A stretch of 64,000 bases of DNA from CAWCJL01 sp963795775 (GCA_963795775.1 CAWCJL010000003.1:62001-126000); one strand, 5' to 3'. Shown: positions 51,994 through 61,117, counted from the first letter of the stretch. Notes: generated by a model from the letters alone, not told the origin. Numbers and translations: made by a program.

Positions 51994-53958
51994 ATGTTTA
52001 CGGCCCTTCCCCGTCTGCGCCTGTCGCCTCGCTCGCGTTTCGCTGCTGTACAGATTGCGCTGTTTTCGCTCGTCGCCCTCACCGTTGCCGGATGCGGCAG
52101 CCGGGGCGCCTACTCCTCGCAAAATCCGGAGCAAACTGACGTTGATCCCCCGCCTACATCCGTTTCGCTGAGCGGTACGAGTTTCGACTTCGGCAGAGAT
52201 CTCGTCGGCAATCCGCTCACGCAGTCGGTGGTGACGGTCAACAACACTGGCTCCTCTCCGTTGACCATGAGCCCGGCGTTGACCGGCGATCCCGCGTTCT
52301 CCGTCGATCCGACGAAGTCCTGCGGGCTAGTGCTTGCGTCCGGTGCCAGTTGCTCGGTCACAGTGCTGTACGCTCCCTCGGCACCGGCCACGCAGACGGC
52401 CACGCTGAACTTCAATTTCGGCAACGTGCCCGCAAACACGCCTTCCACCGTAAGCGTCACCGGAACGGCAACCGTCCTCTCCGCCAACCCGGTCTCGGGC
52501 ACGGCGAATCCGCAGGTAGCCCTCTACAGCTTCACGATGCCCTTCGACGGAACCGTCAACGTGGAGTTCGGCAAGACGACCGGGTACGGCTTTGTGACCT
52601 CGAGCGAAACCGCGAAAGCGGGCACTCCGGTCAGCATGGAGGTGGCGGGCATGCTGGCAAACACGCCGTATCACATGCGCGCTGCCCTTACGCGCAGCAA
52701 TGGCACGACCTTGTATGACACCGACCGTATCTTCATGACGGGCAGCCTGCCGGCCGACTTCCCTCTGCCGATGAGTGCCACGGCAATGCCCGGCCTGACC
52801 CCGCAGCCCGGCATCGAACTCTTCAGCACGATTCGCGGGTTGGGCGCGTATGCCACGGACCTGGCCGGCAACGTGATCTGGACCTATCTCTTCCCGGATC
52901 GCCAGTCGGATTCCAACCTGTATCCGATCAAGCCGTTGCCCAATGGCCATTTCCTGGCGGTGGTGCAGCCGGGGATCAATCACCCGCTCAGTTCGCCGCC
53001 GGCGCCGGATCTGCTGACGCTGGTGCGCGAGATCGACCTGGCCGGCAACACCATTCGCCAACTCACGGTGCAGCAACTGAATGCCAGTCTGGCCGCGGCA
53101 AACAATCCGCTGGTGTTGTCTTCCTTCCACCATGACATTTCACAACTGGCAAACGGGCACTGGCTCATCCTGGCCACCACGCTCAAGACCTTCAACGATC
53201 TCCCCGGCTACCCCGGCGCCACCACTGTGACCGGAGATGCGATCGCGGATGTGGACGAGAATTTCCACCCGGTGTGGACCTGGAACAGCTTCGACCACCT
53301 GGATGTGAATCGGCATCCGATGAGCTTTCCCGACTGGACACACGGAAACGCCGTGGTCTATTCCGCCGATGACGGCAATCTGCTGTTCTCCATGCGGCAC
53401 CAGCATTGGGTGATCAAGATCGATTACCGCAACGGCCAGGGCTCCGGGGATGTGCTGTGGCGGCTCGGGTCCGGCGGCGACTTCAAACTGGTGGGCGGCA
53501 CCGATCCAGTGGACTGGTTTTACGCGCAGCATGACCCGAACTTCTTCTCCTCCAACACCACGGGCGTCTTCACGCTGGGGCTGATGGACAACGGCAATAA
53601 CCGCGTCACCTCGCCGGGAGTGGTGTGTGGGGCCACCGGTGCGCCAGCCTGCTATAGCACAGCGCCGGTTCTGCAGATCGATGAATCCGCCAGGACGGCA
53701 ACCTTGGTTTCGCACCAGACATTTCCGCCGGCGCTGTACAACTCGTTTGGCGGAGGCATCGAACTGCTGCCGAACAACAATCTGCACATCGCCTTCTGCG
53801 GACTGGTCGGGCTCCCCGCCTCCGTGGTGTTGGAAACCACGCAGGGCACCACACCGCAGACGGTATTGCGTCTGCAACTGAATACACCGACCGCGAACAT
53901 TTACCGTGCCCTCCGGCTGCCCAGTCTGTACCCGGGCGTCGCCTGGCCGGCACAGTAG
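51994..53958 (+). CDS. Aryl-sulfate sulfotransferase-like lipoprotein
   Basis: A 654-aa lipoprotein: lipobox TVAGC (Cys34), one ASH-type module (TSFDFGRDLVGNPLTQSVVT, SCSVTVLYAPSAPATQTATL), a fibronectin-like part, then a six-bladed propeller resembling arylsulfotransferases (AYATDLAGNVIWTYLFPD, SFHHDISQLANGHWLILATT, HGNAVVYSADDGNLLFSMRH, FYAQHDPNFF, GLMDNGNNR). Conserved His residues at FHHD, MRHQH and QHDP fit the catalytic His set of ASST proteins, but activity is not assured. It could transfer sulfate between phenolic compounds. ATG at 51994 has AAGGA upstream and starts the signal peptide. Confidence 0.8.
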   Translation: MFTALPRLRLSPRSRFAAVQIALFSLVALTVAGCGSRGAYSSQNPEQTDVDPPPTSVSLSGTSFDFGRDLVGNPLTQSVVTVNNTGSSPLTMSPALTGDPAFSVDPTKSCGLVLASGASCSVTVLYAPSAPATQTATLNFNFGNVPANTPSTVSVTGTATVLSANPVSGTANPQVALYSFTMPFDGTVNVEFGKTTGYGFVTSSETAKAGTPVSMEVAGMLANTPYHMRAALTRSNGTTLYDTDRIFMTGSLPADFPLPMSATAMPGLTPQPGIELFSTIRGLGAYATDLAGNVIWTYLFPDRQSDSNLYPIKPLPNGHFLAVVQPGINHPLSSPPAPDLLTLVREIDLAGNTIRQLTVQQLNASLAAANNPLVLSSFHHDISQLANGHWLILATTLKTFNDLPGYPGATTVTGDAIADVDENFHPVWTWNSFDHLDVNRHPMSFPDWTHGNAVVYSADDGNLLFSMRHQHWVIKIDYRNGQGSGDVLWRLGSGGDFKLVGGTDPVDWFYAQHDPNFFSSNTTGVFTLGLMDNGNNRVTSPGVVCGATGAPACYSTAPVLQIDESARTATLVSHQTFPPALYNSFGGGIELLPNNNLHIAFCGLVGLPASVVLETTQGTTPQTVLRLQLNTPTANIYRALRLPSLYPGVAWPAQ

Positions 53959-54080
53959 TAGGCCGAGCGCGGGCCGAGGGTGGATCTCGGCTCGCGGTGC
54001 CTAGCTCCGCGCGCCTCGCCGCTAGCATTCTCCCCGATTGTTGTATGGTGGAGGACGCACCCAGCGAGGACCGCTCCACC

Positions 54081-55148
54081 ATGCTCAATGCCGCACTGTT
54101 CCGCATCGCTCTCCTGCTTTGCTCGCTTCCCTTTGCGCTCGCTGCCTCAGCGCAGGTCACGGCGCCGCAGCGGACCATCCCCGAGACCGACACCAGCTTT
54201 ATCGATGCGCATGGAACAGCGCACGTGACGCGGGTAGTCCCCGTGCCCAAAACGGTGAGCCCGGAGGCGCAGGCCTACATCGCGCGGCCCATCTCGGACA
54301 AGCCCACGCACCCCACCATGGCGGAAACGCGCGCGCAGGCCGCGGCCTCGCAGAGCGGCCTGGCTGCGTCCATGCACGCTACGTATCCGGTCACGATGAC
54401 GAACACGACCATCGGCGGCGTGCCAGTGCGCGACGTGATGCCGCCTTCCATCCCGGAGAATAAGCGCGACCGCGTCCTCATCAACATCCACGGCGGTGGC
54501 TTCACAGGCGACTGGGGCTCGGAATCGGAAAGCATCCCGGTCGCTTCGCTGACGCACACGCGGGTAGTCGCGGTGCTTTATCGCTTGTCGCCCGAGCACA
54601 AGTTTCCGGCCGCGGTGGACGATTCAGTGGCCGTCTACAAGGATTTACTGAAGACCTACAAGCCGCAGAACATCGGGATCTACGGCACCTCCGCCGGTGC
54701 CTTCCTCACCGCGGAAGTCAGCGCCAAGCTCAAGCAGTCCGGCCTGCCCCTGCCCGCCGCGCTCGGTATCTTCTCCGGTGGCGGCGACTTCAGCCGCAAG
54801 GGTGACACCCAATCCATCTACGGACTATTTGGCCTGGGCGGTCCGATGTGGCCGGGCGGCCCGAGCCCTTACGTCGCCAACACCGACGTGAAGGATCCGA
54901 TTCTGTCCCCCATTTATAGCGACCTCCACGGGATGCCACCCACGCTCTTCCTATCGAGCACGCGCGACTTCCTGCTCAGCAGCACGTGCCTGCTCCAGCG
55001 TGCCTTCCTGCGCGCGGGCGTCGAATCACCGCTGGTCGTCTTTGAAGCGCTCAATCATGCCTTCTGGAACGATCCCAGCCTGCCGGAATCAAGAGAGGCG
55101 TACGGCATCATGGCCGCGTTCTTCGACAAGCATCTCGGTCACTCCTGA
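54081..55148 (+). CDS. Secreted alpha/beta hydrolase (HSL-type esterase)
   Basis: A 355-aa protein with a signal peptide (FRIALLLCSLPFALAASAQ). Alpha/beta hydrolase marks: oxyanion motif INIHGGGFTGD, nucleophile elbow GTSAGA, acid Asp in SSTRDFLLS and His in ALNHAFWND. The HGGG plus GxSAG combination is typical of the hormone-sensitive lipase family. It likely hydrolyses short-chain or carbohydrate esters in the periplasm. ATG at 54081 is preferred over 53997 because it begins the signal peptide. The 3' end overlaps the opposing VOC gene by 10 nt. Confidence 0.87.
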   Translation: MLNAALFRIALLLCSLPFALAASAQVTAPQRTIPETDTSFIDAHGTAHVTRVVPVPKTVSPEAQAYIARPISDKPTHPTMAETRAQAAASQSGLAASMHATYPVTMTNTTIGGVPVRDVMPPSIPENKRDRVLINIHGGGFTGDWGSESESIPVASLTHTRVVAVLYRLSPEHKFPAAVDDSVAVYKDLLKTYKPQNIGIYGTSAGAFLTAEVSAKLKQSGLPLPAALGIFSGGGDFSRKGDTQSIYGLFGLGGPMWPGGPSPYVANTDVKDPILSPIYSDLHGMPPTLFLSSTRDFLLSSTCLLQRAFLRAGVESPLVVFEALNHAFWNDPSLPESREAYGIMAAFFDKHLGHS

Positions 55149-55546
55149 GCACTCTGGGCCGAGGCGCGCCCCGGGTGCTGGGAAACGGAGAGGACATTGC
55201 CATCCGGATCGGAGAACCACGCCACCTTCGCGCCGCTGGGGCTCGCCCAGATGCCGTGCTCATTCTGTCCCGGCATGCCGTACTGGTGAAAGGTAACGCC
55301 GAGCGCGGCAAGCTCGTTCACTCTCTGCGCGATGTCCGGCACTTCCCAGCCCAGCACGGTATAGCGGGCCGGGGTGACCGTCTCCATCTTGGCCAGGCGG
55401 ATCATATTGCCGTTGGCTTCCATCGCCAATGCGAAGCCATCGTCTTCCAGGAAGCGGAGCCCCAGCACATTCTCATAAAACTGCCGCGACCGTGCCGCAT
55501 CCGTGATCGCCAGGAAGCCGATGATCTTGTAGCTCGACAGGCCCAT
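55139..55546 (-). CDS. VOC-family (glyoxalase-like) protein
   Basis: A 135-aa protein with two beta-alpha-beta-beta-beta modules: IIGFLAITDAARSRQFYENV, LGLRFLEDDGFALAMEANG, and IAQRVNELAALGVTFHQYG with AWFSDPDGNVLSVSQH. A metal-binding Glu/His set is incomplete to the eye, so the activity (dioxygenase, isomerase or antibiotic binding) cannot be assigned. It is 61 nt upstream of nothing co-directional except the SDR gene behind it on the same strand. Confidence 0.82.
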   Translation of the reverse strand: MGLSSYKIIGFLAITDAARSRQFYENVLGLRFLEDDGFALAMEANGNMIRLAKMETVTPARYTVLGWEVPDIAQRVNELAALGVTFHQYGMPGQNEHGIWASPSGAKVAWFSDPDGNVLSVSQHPGRASAQSAQE

Positions 55547-55607
55547 CCAGCACCTCCGCTTTGACCAGCGCAGTCATGGTACGCCACGTACTGCGGCGCA
55601 GCTCGCT

Positions 55608-56333
55608 TTAAAGAGCGAGCCCTCCGTCCACTGCCAGCACCTGCCCGGTGATGAACTTCGGCCCGGTGGCGAAGAACAGCATCGCGGCCGCCACGTCCTC
55701 CGGTGTGCCGTTGCGCTTCATCGGCGTCTTCGCCGCGAAGTGCGCGTAGTCTTCATCCACCTCGCCGTTCACAATCATCCCCGGAGCCACGCAGTTCACG
55801 CTGATCTCCGGGGCCCACGCCTTGGCCATCACCTGGGTCAGCATGTGCAGTGCTGCCTTGGACGTGCAATAATGCGCGTGCGTCGGCCAGGGATGCATCC
55901 CACCCAGCGACCCGATGTTGATAATGCGGCCGCCCGCTGTCTTCAGGTGTTCGTACGCGGCCTGCGCCATCAGCCACGGCCCCCGCGTATTGGTTGCGAA
56001 CATCGCGTCCCAGTGCGATACCTCGATCGCTTCCAGCGCAGCCGTTTCAAACATGCCGGCATTGTTTACCAGCAGATCCAGCCGGCCGAACGCCGCGAGC
56101 ACCGCGGCCACCGCGGCCCGCACGCTCTCCGGCTCGCGCACATCGCACTGTACAGCAAGCGCCCGCACGCCACGCGCCTCCAGGTCGCGCACCGTCTGCT
56201 GCGCTTCGGCCTCCGATCCGCGATAGGTGATCGCTACATCCATCCCTGCCCCGGCCAGTTCCAGCGCCAGCGCCCGCCCGATGCGCTTGGCCGCCCCTGT
56301 GACCAAAGCTGCTTTCCCACTCAGTTGACCCAT
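55608..56333 (-). CDS. Short-chain dehydrogenase/reductase
   Basis: A 241-aa classical SDR: cofactor motif ALVTGAAKRIGRALALELAG, NNAGMF, catalytic IINIGSLGG Ser and YCTSK (Tyr-x3-Lys), then VNCVAPGMI. Basic K/R after the glycine motif (AAKRIG) and YRGSE at the end of beta-2 suggest NADP(H), as in pteridine- and beta-ketoacyl-reductase-like members. The start at 56333 (GQLSGKAALVTGA) matches family length; a longer reading to 56402 adds a basic leader. Divergent from araA with a 137-bp gap; the substrate is unknown. Confidence 0.86.
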   Translation of the reverse strand: MGQLSGKAALVTGAAKRIGRALALELAGAGMDVAITYRGSEAEAQQTVRDLEARGVRALAVQCDVREPESVRAAVAAVLAAFGRLDLLVNNAGMFETAALEAIEVSHWDAMFATNTRGPWLMAQAAYEHLKTAGGRIINIGSLGGMHPWPTHAHYCTSKAALHMLTQVMAKAWAPEISVNCVAPGMIVNGEVDEDYAHFAAKTPMKRNGTPEDVAAAMLFFATGPKFITGQVLAVDGGLAL

Positions 56334-56470
56334 ATCCACCCATTCTATGAGCACGCCGCCGCGACGCCGCGATTTCGCGCCGCCGCTCACTCCAGCCGGC
56401 ATTGCTGCATCCTTTCATCAGCAGCACACAAGGTAAGATGAACCTGTTCATATGCACCGGGAGAGCTTCG

Positions 56471-57973
56471 ATGATTGATCTTTCAACACTGGAAGTCTGG
56501 TTCGTTACTGGCAGTCAGCACCTGTATGGAGAAGAAACGCTCAAGCAGGTGGCGGAACACGCGCAGAAAATCGCAGACTCGCTCGACCAATCCGGATCGC
56601 TTCCGGTGAAGGTGGTCTTTAAGCCTGTGATGACCACGGCCGAGGACATGCACCGTCTCTGCCTGGAGGCCAACAGCAGCGACAACTGCATCGGCCTGGT
56701 CACCTGGATGCACACCTTTTCTCCCGCGCAGAACTGGATCAAGGCCCTGCGCGCGCTCCGTAAGCCCATCGCGCATCTCCATACCCAGTTCAATCGCGAC
56801 CTCCCCTGGTCCACCATCGACATGGACTTCATGAACCTGAACCAGGCCGCGCACGGTGACCGCGAGTTCGGCTTCATCGGCACGCGCCTGCGCCTCAATC
56901 GCAAGGTGATCTTCGGCTTCTGGCAGGATGCGGAGACACTCGGGGAACTCGCTACCTGGGCGCGCGCTGCCTGCGCCTGGCACGATTGGCAGCAGCTCAA
57001 GGTGGCGCGCTTCGGCGACAACATGCGCCGCGTCGCCGTGACCGAAGGCGACAAGGTCGAGGCCAATATCCAGTTCGGCTACGTGGTGGACGGCTACGGC
57101 ATCGGCGACCTGGTCGAGCACATGCAGAAGGCGAAGGATGCCGACATCAAGCAGCTCGCGGCAACCTACGACTCCACTTACTCGGTCGCCGAGCCGCTGC
57201 GCGAAGGCGGTCCCCAGCGCGAATCACTGCTCCAGGCCGCCCGCATCGAGCTCGGGCTGCGCAGCTTTCTCGAGGAAGGCGGCTTCAACGCCTTCACCGA
57301 CACCTTCCAGATCCTGCACGGACTCCCGCAACTCCCCGGCCTGCCAGTGCAGCGGCTGATGGCCGACGGCTACGGCTTCGGCGCCGAGGGCGATTGGAAG
57401 ACCTCCGCGCTCGTCCGCGCGATGAAGGTGATGGCCCATGGCCTGCCCAAGGGCACCTCCTTCATGGAGGACTACACCTACCACATGCAGGGCGCGGGCG
57501 AGGTCCTCGGCTCGCACATGCTTGAGATCTGTCCCTCGATCGCGGACAAAAAGCCGACGGTCGAGATTCATCCGCTCTCTATCGGCGGCAAGGCTGACCC
57601 CGTCCGGCTGGTCTTTGACTCGAAGACCGGCCCAGCCGTCGTCGCCTCGGTGGTCGATATGGGCGGGCGCTTCCGCATGGTGGCCAACAACGTCAACGTC
57701 ATCCCGCCCGAGCAGCCCCTTCCGAAACTCCCCGTCGCCCGCGCGCTGTGGGTTCCGGAGCCCGACCTCAAGACGGCTGCCGTCTCCTGGATCTACGCCG
57801 GCGGCGCGCACCACACCGGCTTCAGCTTCGACCTCACCGCCGAACACCTCCGCGACTTCGCCGATATGGCCGGCATCGAGTTCCTGCTAATCGACAAGAA
57901 CACGACGGTGCCCGAGTTCAAGAAAGAACTCAAGTGGAACGATGTGTACTACCGCATCGAGAAGGGCTTCTAG
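56471..57973 (+). CDS. araA: L-arabinose isomerase
   Basis: A 500-aa enzyme converting L-arabinose to L-ribulose, Mn2+-dependent. The metal ligands are visible: E306 in GFGAEGDWKTS, E333 in GTSFMEDYTYHM, H349 in LGSHMLEICPS and H448 in GGAHHTGFS. The N-terminal LEVWFVTGSQHLYGEETLKQ is diagnostic. The ATG at 56471 begins the conserved part with GGGAGAG upstream. No araB or araD is adjacent. It links functionally with the arabinofuranosidase at 47788-49854. Confidence 0.96.
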   Translation: MIDLSTLEVWFVTGSQHLYGEETLKQVAEHAQKIADSLDQSGSLPVKVVFKPVMTTAEDMHRLCLEANSSDNCIGLVTWMHTFSPAQNWIKALRALRKPIAHLHTQFNRDLPWSTIDMDFMNLNQAAHGDREFGFIGTRLRLNRKVIFGFWQDAETLGELATWARAACAWHDWQQLKVARFGDNMRRVAVTEGDKVEANIQFGYVVDGYGIGDLVEHMQKAKDADIKQLAATYDSTYSVAEPLREGGPQRESLLQAARIELGLRSFLEEGGFNAFTDTFQILHGLPQLPGLPVQRLMADGYGFGAEGDWKTSALVRAMKVMAHGLPKGTSFMEDYTYHMQGAGEVLGSHMLEICPSIADKKPTVEIHPLSIGGKADPVRLVFDSKTGPAVVASVVDMGGRFRMVANNVNVIPPEQPLPKLPVARALWVPEPDLKTAAVSWIYAGGAHHTGFSFDLTAEHLRDFADMAGIEFLLIDKNTTVPEFKKELKWNDVYYRIEKGF

Positions 57974-57999
57974 TCTGTTTCAGCGCCGCATCTGAGGAC

Positions 58000-58037
58000 A
58001 GTGCCGTCATCCGGAAGGAATGTCGGCACTTTTCTTT
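58000..58037 (+). terminator. Intrinsic terminator after araA
   Basis: AGTGCCG (58000-58006) pairs with CGGCACT (58024-58030), followed by TTTCTTTCT. It lies 26 bp after the araA stop, before the convergent DUF3037 gene. Confidence 0.75.
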
Positions 58038-58050
58038 CTGCACAGGGCAT

Positions 58051-58428
58051 TCAGGTGAGTAGCTGCTCAGCCAGCCGGTCGAGCAGACCTTCCGTGCCGT
58101 CGCATAGACCCGTATGTACCGGAGAAGCCTGGATCATCGTGCTCCGCGCAGAGATGACCCAATGGAAGCGCTCCCGCTGCGAAAGACCCGCAATCGGGCC
58201 GGAGGCCGGATCGCCCGCGCACACCCGCTCAATCGCCTCCAGATGCTTGTGAACCAGCTCCAGATCGATCTCCGGCCACAGTGCCCGCAGCCGTCTCTCG
58301 TCCACATGAATGCGCGCCGCGAGATACCGCTTCTCCAGGCAGAGGAGCACGATGCCGGCGTTGATGAACTCCTGTCTTTCCACGCGCGGCACCACGCGGA
58401 TCGTAGCGTAATCAAACGAGGCGAGCAT
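58051..58428 (-). CDS. DUF3037 protein paired with HipA-like kinase
   Basis: A 125-aa protein starting SFDYATIRVVPRVERQEFIN, AGIVLLCLEKRYLAARI and continuing with RALWPEIDLELVHKHLEAIE; this is the DUF3037 pattern. The ATG at 58428 lies inside the end of the preceding kinase gene (17-nt overlap), so the two are translationally linked. DUF3037 genes next to HipA-like genes are a recognised arrangement, but the biological role is not established as far as I know. Confidence 0.82.
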   Translation of the reverse strand: MLASFDYATIRVVPRVERQEFINAGIVLLCLEKRYLAARIHVDERRLRALWPEIDLELVHKHLEAIERVCAGDPASGPIAGLSQRERFHWVISARSTMIQASPVHTGLCDGTEGLLDRLAEQLLT

Positions 58429-59191
58429 GAGCGCGGATCGCCTCCTCTTCAAAGATGGATCGGGCCGCAAGCCTCCGCCGAAAGAACTCAAGGTAGCCTG
58501 CCTTCTTCTCCGCCGCACTTCCGTCACCGGCGGCTTCCAGCCACTCGTCCGGAACCTGCTGAACAATCTCGGCCAGGAGTTCCTGCGTCAATCGGCTCCC
58601 CGCCAGTGTGGAAGCTTCGCGAATTTCGGAAGCCCACGGCAGCAGAACGTGTTCCCGGATCGCGGTGAACGGCGACTCCGCCTTCTCCCGCATCGTCGGC
58701 CAGTTGTGATGAAAAAACAACGCCGCCCCGTGGTCGATGAAGTAAAGCTTGCGATGCCAGATCAGCAGGTTGGCATTCCGGGCCGTGCGGTCCACGTTCT
58801 CCGTGAACGCGTCGAACCAGACGGCCAGCGAAGCCTCGTCCGCGGGCGCCGTGTCGCGTGCTGCAGGGTCGAACATCGCCGCGCCGGGCAGGTAGTCCAG
58901 CGCCAGGTTCAGGCCCACGCTGCTCTTCAGCAGGTAGCGAATCTCCGCGTCCGGCTCATTCCGGCCTAAAGCCGCATCGACGGTTACAAATACCAGCTCG
59001 GGGATGCGCAGACCCAGCGCGCGGCCAATCTCCCCGGCTATCAGTTCTGCCACCAATGTCAGCGCACCCTGGCCTGCTCCCCGGAACTTAACCACGTACA
59101 GCCCACAATCATCCCCTTCCACAATCGCCGGAAGCGAGCCGCCCTCTCGCAGCGGCAGCACATACCGGGTCGCATTCACGGTTCGCAGCAT
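58412..59191 (-). CDS. HipA-like kinase
   Basis: A 259-aa protein with a HipA-type kinase core: nucleotide-binding strands LYVVKFRGAGQGALTLVAEL (Lys in VVKF), then the catalytic segment DAFTENVDRTARNANLLIW and the metal-binding Asp in YFIDHGAALFFHH. It lacks the N-terminal subdomain-1 of toxin HipA, and its partner is DUF3037 rather than HipB. A role as a Ser/Thr or small-molecule kinase is inferred; toxin activity is not shown by sequence. Confidence 0.8.
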   Translation of the reverse strand: MLRTVNATRYVLPLREGGSLPAIVEGDDCGLYVVKFRGAGQGALTLVAELIAGEIGRALGLRIPELVFVTVDAALGRNEPDAEIRYLLKSSVGLNLALDYLPGAAMFDPAARDTAPADEASLAVWFDAFTENVDRTARNANLLIWHRKLYFIDHGAALFFHHNWPTMREKAESPFTAIREHVLLPWASEIREASTLAGSRLTQELLAEIVQQVPDEWLEAAGDGSAAEKKAGYLEFFRRRLAARSIFEEEAIRAHARLV

Positions 59192-59237
59192 CGATGGCTA
59201 GTGTAGCCGGTCAGTGCGGCCGCACTCTCCGCACCGT

Positions 59238-60176
59238 CTACACAACCGGGAGGGGCTGCCGCTCCAGCGAAGCACGATCCCATTTCGCCAGGTCCGCCGC
59301 AGCATCGTACGTGCTCTGCAGAAAACTCAACAACGCCGCGTCCGGATCGGGCGCGGTGCGCACATCTTCATACTTCAGCAGGAACTCCCCCATCCCGCTA
59401 TCGAACTGCGCCGCCGCAGGCTGGACCTTGGCCTGCTGCAAGCCCACCGGCGAAGGCGCGGCGTAGCAGTAGAACGCTGCCTGCCCGTAGCCGCCATTGC
59501 CCGGCCAGAATCCGGCACTGATCACCTCGTGGGAGTAGGCCTCGCGCGTCACCGGATCGGCTCCTTCGCGTTCCGGCGCGCGCCGCCCGGAGAAGCGCGT
59601 CACCGCCAGATCGAAGCTCCCCCAGAAGAAGTGCACCGGGCTGATCTTGCCGATAAAGCCCGATGAAAACTGCTGAAAGATTCGATCTGCCTGCACCAGC
59701 ACACGCCAGAAGCGGTGCGCCGCATCCGGGTCATACGAGGCATGCTCACTATCCTGCGCAAACGGGATCGGCTCCTTCAACTCAACCGGCACCGGATAGA
59801 GATGGACAGACACGCCCAGGGCGGCCAGGCAGCGCAGGTACTCCGCGTAGAAATCCGCTACCGACTGCGCGCGCAGCGGTATCGACAAACGTGCGCCGCT
59901 GCTCAGGCTGAAACGCAGGTCGTGACTGACGAAGTCGAATTCCATCTCCAGCAGCTCATCCCCGTACGGCATCGCCGATGTACTCAGGCCCCGCGCACTC
60001 ACGTAGAGCGGCACATTCCACCAGTGGGCCTGCAGAGGGCTGAGTGCCAGCCGGGTCTTACCCACAATCTGCGTCCACATGTGCAGGGTATCGGCGGTCT
60101 TCGCCCACTGCGTCCAATCCAGCTCGGGCCACCGCTTTTGCGCTGCCGCGACTTGTGCCTTCAGGCTGTCTTCCAC
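59238..60176 (-). CDS. DUF5996 family protein
   Basis: A 312-aa soluble protein: WPELDWTQWAKTADTLHMWT, GKTRLALSPLQAHWWNVPLY, MEFDFVSHDLRFSLSSG, then VHFFWGSFDLAVTRFSGRRA and GFWPGNGGYGQAAFYCYAAP. These Trp-rich motifs match DUF5996, which has no assigned function. Intact and of normal size. It is separated from the kinase gene by 46 bp on the same strand. Confidence 0.8.
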   Translation of the reverse strand: MEDSLKAQVAAAQKRWPELDWTQWAKTADTLHMWTQIVGKTRLALSPLQAHWWNVPLYVSARGLSTSAMPYGDELLEMEFDFVSHDLRFSLSSGARLSIPLRAQSVADFYAEYLRCLAALGVSVHLYPVPVELKEPIPFAQDSEHASYDPDAAHRFWRVLVQADRIFQQFSSGFIGKISPVHFFWGSFDLAVTRFSGRRAPEREGADPVTREAYSHEVISAGFWPGNGGYGQAAFYCYAAPSPVGLQQAKVQPAAAQFDSGMGEFLLKYEDVRTAPDPDAALLSFLQSTYDAAADLAKWDRASLERQPLPVV

Positions 60177-60492
60177 GCTTCCCCCCAGTCACGGCACCTG
60201 CACTTTTGCTCCGGATGCGAGCGCTCGTCTAGGCGCGATGCTACGTGGACATCGGCCGGCCGTAAACGCCCGAGCCGGTGAGCGTCCGGCTTCTGGTCTT
60301 GAACGAATGCGTGAGATGAAAACAGCACTTTGCTCGGCAGACCTGGCAAGTATATGCAGGCCCACTCACCCACGAGGGGTTGACGCGCGGGTGCGATAGC
60401 ACTTTTGTGGAAAGGCCAAACCCGCCAGATCCACCTATAACTGAGCCACCGCGTGCATGCGATCACAATGCGCCTGCCGGTCAGGAGTGTCC
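60177..60492. other. Divergent intergenic gap
   Basis: 316 bp between DUF5996 (minus) and the His-rich protein gene (plus). No coding frame is convincing. A TATAAC hexamer near 60434 has no good -35 at normal spacing. The AGGAG site at 60483-60487 serves the gene at 60493. Confidence 0.4.
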
Positions 60493-61050
60493 ATGAACAG
60501 ACGGCGGTTTGGCGTGTTCCTTGGTCTCGCGATGCTGGGCTCGGCCGCTTCGCAGGTGTTTGCAGCCGACCACGATCACCGGGGCGGTGCCGACGAAGAG
60601 CACGGCCACGGACCCGAGCACGGCCGCGACTTCGAAGATCGCGACTCGGACCGGCATGATTTCGACGGCCATGATCACGCGCCGCGCAGGCATGCGAATG
60701 ACGAGCATGCGATTCACGATCACGGCACCCATGCGCATATGCACGGCTACGGTGATCATCGCGGAGGCACCTACTTTCGCCTTGAGGACTACCGTCCACT
60801 GGCCCGCTACTACGACGGCCCACGCACACTGCCCCCTGGCCTGCGCCATCATTACTACCGCACAGGCCAATTACCGCCGGGCTGGCAAAGGAAGTTCCGT
60901 CCCCTTCCCGCAGTCGTGGTTGCGCAACTGCCGCCCGTGCCGGTTGGCTACCAGCGCGGTTACATGGACGGCTACGCCGTCGTGATCGATCCGCGCACCC
61001 GCGTCATCCTCGATGCCGTGGATATCGTCGCCGTCCTCGCCCACCACTAA
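60493..61050 (+). CDS. His/Asp-rich secreted protein, RcnB-like C-terminus
   Basis: A 185-aa protein with a twin-arginine-like leader (NRRRFGVFLGLAMLGSAAS, cut near VFAAD). Residues ~25-92 are made of repeated His, Asp, Glu and Gly (HDHRGG, EEHGHGPEHG, HDFDGHDHAP, HDHGTHAHMHG), a likely metal-binding region. The C-terminal part (LPPGWQRKFRPLPAVVV, then GYAVVIDPRTRVILDAVDIV) resembles RcnB/YcfR-type envelope proteins linked to nickel/cobalt homeostasis. Metal choice is unknown. AGGAG precedes the ATG by 5-6 nt. Confidence 0.68.
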   Translation: MNRRRFGVFLGLAMLGSAASQVFAADHDHRGGADEEHGHGPEHGRDFEDRDSDRHDFDGHDHAPRRHANDEHAIHDHGTHAHMHGYGDHRGGTYFRLEDYRPLARYYDGPRTLPPGLRHHYYRTGQLPPGWQRKFRPLPAVVVAQLPPVPVGYQRGYMDGYAVVIDPRTRVILDAVDIVAVLAHH

Positions 61051-61117
61051 ACCCACCGCATCACCCCCGCAACGCGCCCTTCTGCATCTCTGCCGGCGAG
61101 CATCAGAGTGAGGGAGC

